From positions 575,001 through 639,000 of the forward strand of contig JAEMWC010000012.1 in NCBI GenBank assembly GCA_016490735.1: DNA of 64,000 nt, read 5' to 3'. The notes beneath the pieces were generated by a model. It was not told where the DNA came from and searched no databases. It was given only the letters and a program-made list of their open reading frames with translations. Source of the DNA: Pachyseris speciosa (Eukaryota; Cnidaria; Anthozoa; Scleractinia; Pachyseridae). Made by a program: the position numbers and the translations under genes. Of the stretch, positions 63,307-64,000 are shown one piece after another; the stretch's first letter is position 1, and every line of letters starts with the position of its first letter.

Positions 63307-64000
63307 TTAATTCATGACTACTTCAAGTGTGAATGTTGTATCGAAAGCACCTGTATTAGGATGTGAATAGTCAATTATAAAATAGCCTCTCGATAATGAT
63401 TTGTTGATGTTGACCGTTGTGATGTTTCTACTTAAAGAAGATTGTCTGTGTTCATAAACAGTTGCTGGTAATGGCAAAGGCCCACCACCTTCAGCTTTTG
63501 TCTTGAAATAAAATATTCCGGGGCTTGTTCCTTGTATGATATACATTTTCTTAATATAAAAGTTATTGTTATGAATAACTAAAAATTTAGAGCCATTTAT
63601 CAATACAGGCTTTAAAACATTCTTATTATGTCCTTGTTTGGCTTTAACAAAGCAATTTAAATATTGCATTTGACCGATTATTCCATTCCCATTCAAATTT
63701 AGATCACCTCCTAATTTCGGCCTGTAAAGAGCAAATCCACCTAAATCGAAAGCTGTTTCCATGATTACACCTGTAACGCTTGAACGAAATAGATTCAAAA
63801 TTATTATTATGAATTCTATAGCCATTCAGATTTAAATCACCACCAAGTTTAGCCTCTTTTATTAAATAGCTGTTCATATTAATATTATTTAGCATTGTCA
63901 ATTCACCATTGTCTCCACCAAACAACCAATTTTCATTTTCTTTCACATCAAAACCATTCAAATCTAAATCAGTTTGTAATTGTATTTTTTCATTCACGAT
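63307..64000 (-). CDS. repeat-type fibre protein, partial, with one frame change
   Basis: Runs off the right edge. Repeats: QLQTDLDLNGFDVKEN, NNINMNSYLIKEAK, LGGDLNLNGYRIHN and LGGDLNLNGNGIIGQ. A repeat-free C-terminus follows with FYFKTKAEGGGPLPLPATVY, ending TTFTLEVVMN. A frame change lies near 63790 between the third and fourth repeats; it could be a true lesion or a sequencing slip. Homologous in plan and ending to 24934-25822. The ATG at 63997 is probably internal, because the first element has about 60 residues before the same repeat. Confidence 0.6.

Larger units (their letters stand above)
60060..64000. mobile_element. second virus-like (Polinton-related) element, left part
   Basis: Bounded on the left by the break in unit 5 at 60059; continues past the window. 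Five genes in about 3.2 kb, four on the minus strand, with overlaps of 4 and 11 bases and gaps of 9 and 16 bases. This packing is foreign to the rest of the window and typical of DNA viruses. It shares the two-membrane-segment gene and both kinds of fibre gene with the 16-27 kb element. AT-richer and much better preserved. No polymerase, integrase or capsid gene is inside the window. Confidence 0.7.

Overview
The window looks like nuclear DNA of a cnidarian, most likely an anthozoan such as a coral. That is inferred from the mix of genes and repeats (a cnidarian-type class A GPCR family, CR1-like LINEs, many small inverted-repeat elements, Maverick/Polinton-type virus-like elements) and cannot be proven without a search. 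There is no operon structure apart from the virus-like elements, and most of the sequence is repeats.

Layout. 0.5-8.1 kb holds two decayed GPCR copies on the plus strand. Between them lies a four-exon minus-strand gene (3250-5429) whose exons join in phase. 8.4-12.9 kb is a repeat cluster: a palindromic element, LINE relics, a retrozyme-like array with three hammerhead ribozyme copies (10403-11244), a 40-bp minisatellite and a Penelope-like RT fragment. At 13.4 kb is the first of five copies of a small gene that resembles the GTP cyclohydrolase I feedback regulatory protein (GFRP/GCHFR). The others are at 30.6, 33.7, 46.6 (broken) and 58.8 kb. Each sits in a duplicated unit of about 1.5-3 kb that later elements have interrupted.

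16.0-27.3 kb is a decayed Maverick/Polinton. A protein-primed-type DNA polymerase B (plus strand) converges on a retroviral-type integrase (minus strand). On the right come a two-membrane-segment protein, two fibre-like genes (one with collagen repeats) and the tail of a packaging ATPase. The integrase is split by a nested stack of two LINEs and a tRNA-derived SINE. Capsid and protease genes are not visible.

28-60 kb alternates GFRP-like units, MITE copies, a 4-kb inverted-repeat DNA transposon (about 34450-38408), GPCR fragments, tRNA-derived SINEs and a nearly full reverse-transcriptase LINE (53.4-55.6 kb).

60.06-64.0 kb is the left part of a second virus-like element, inserted into the fifth GFRP unit. 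Its genes are mostly intact and tightly packed: a zinc-ribbon transcription-factor-like gene, a two-membrane-segment protein, an unidentified protein, a collagen/lectin-like fibre and a repeat-type fibre that runs off the window. It shares the membrane-protein and fibre genes with the 16-27 kb element, so the two define a related element group with a common fibre cassette.
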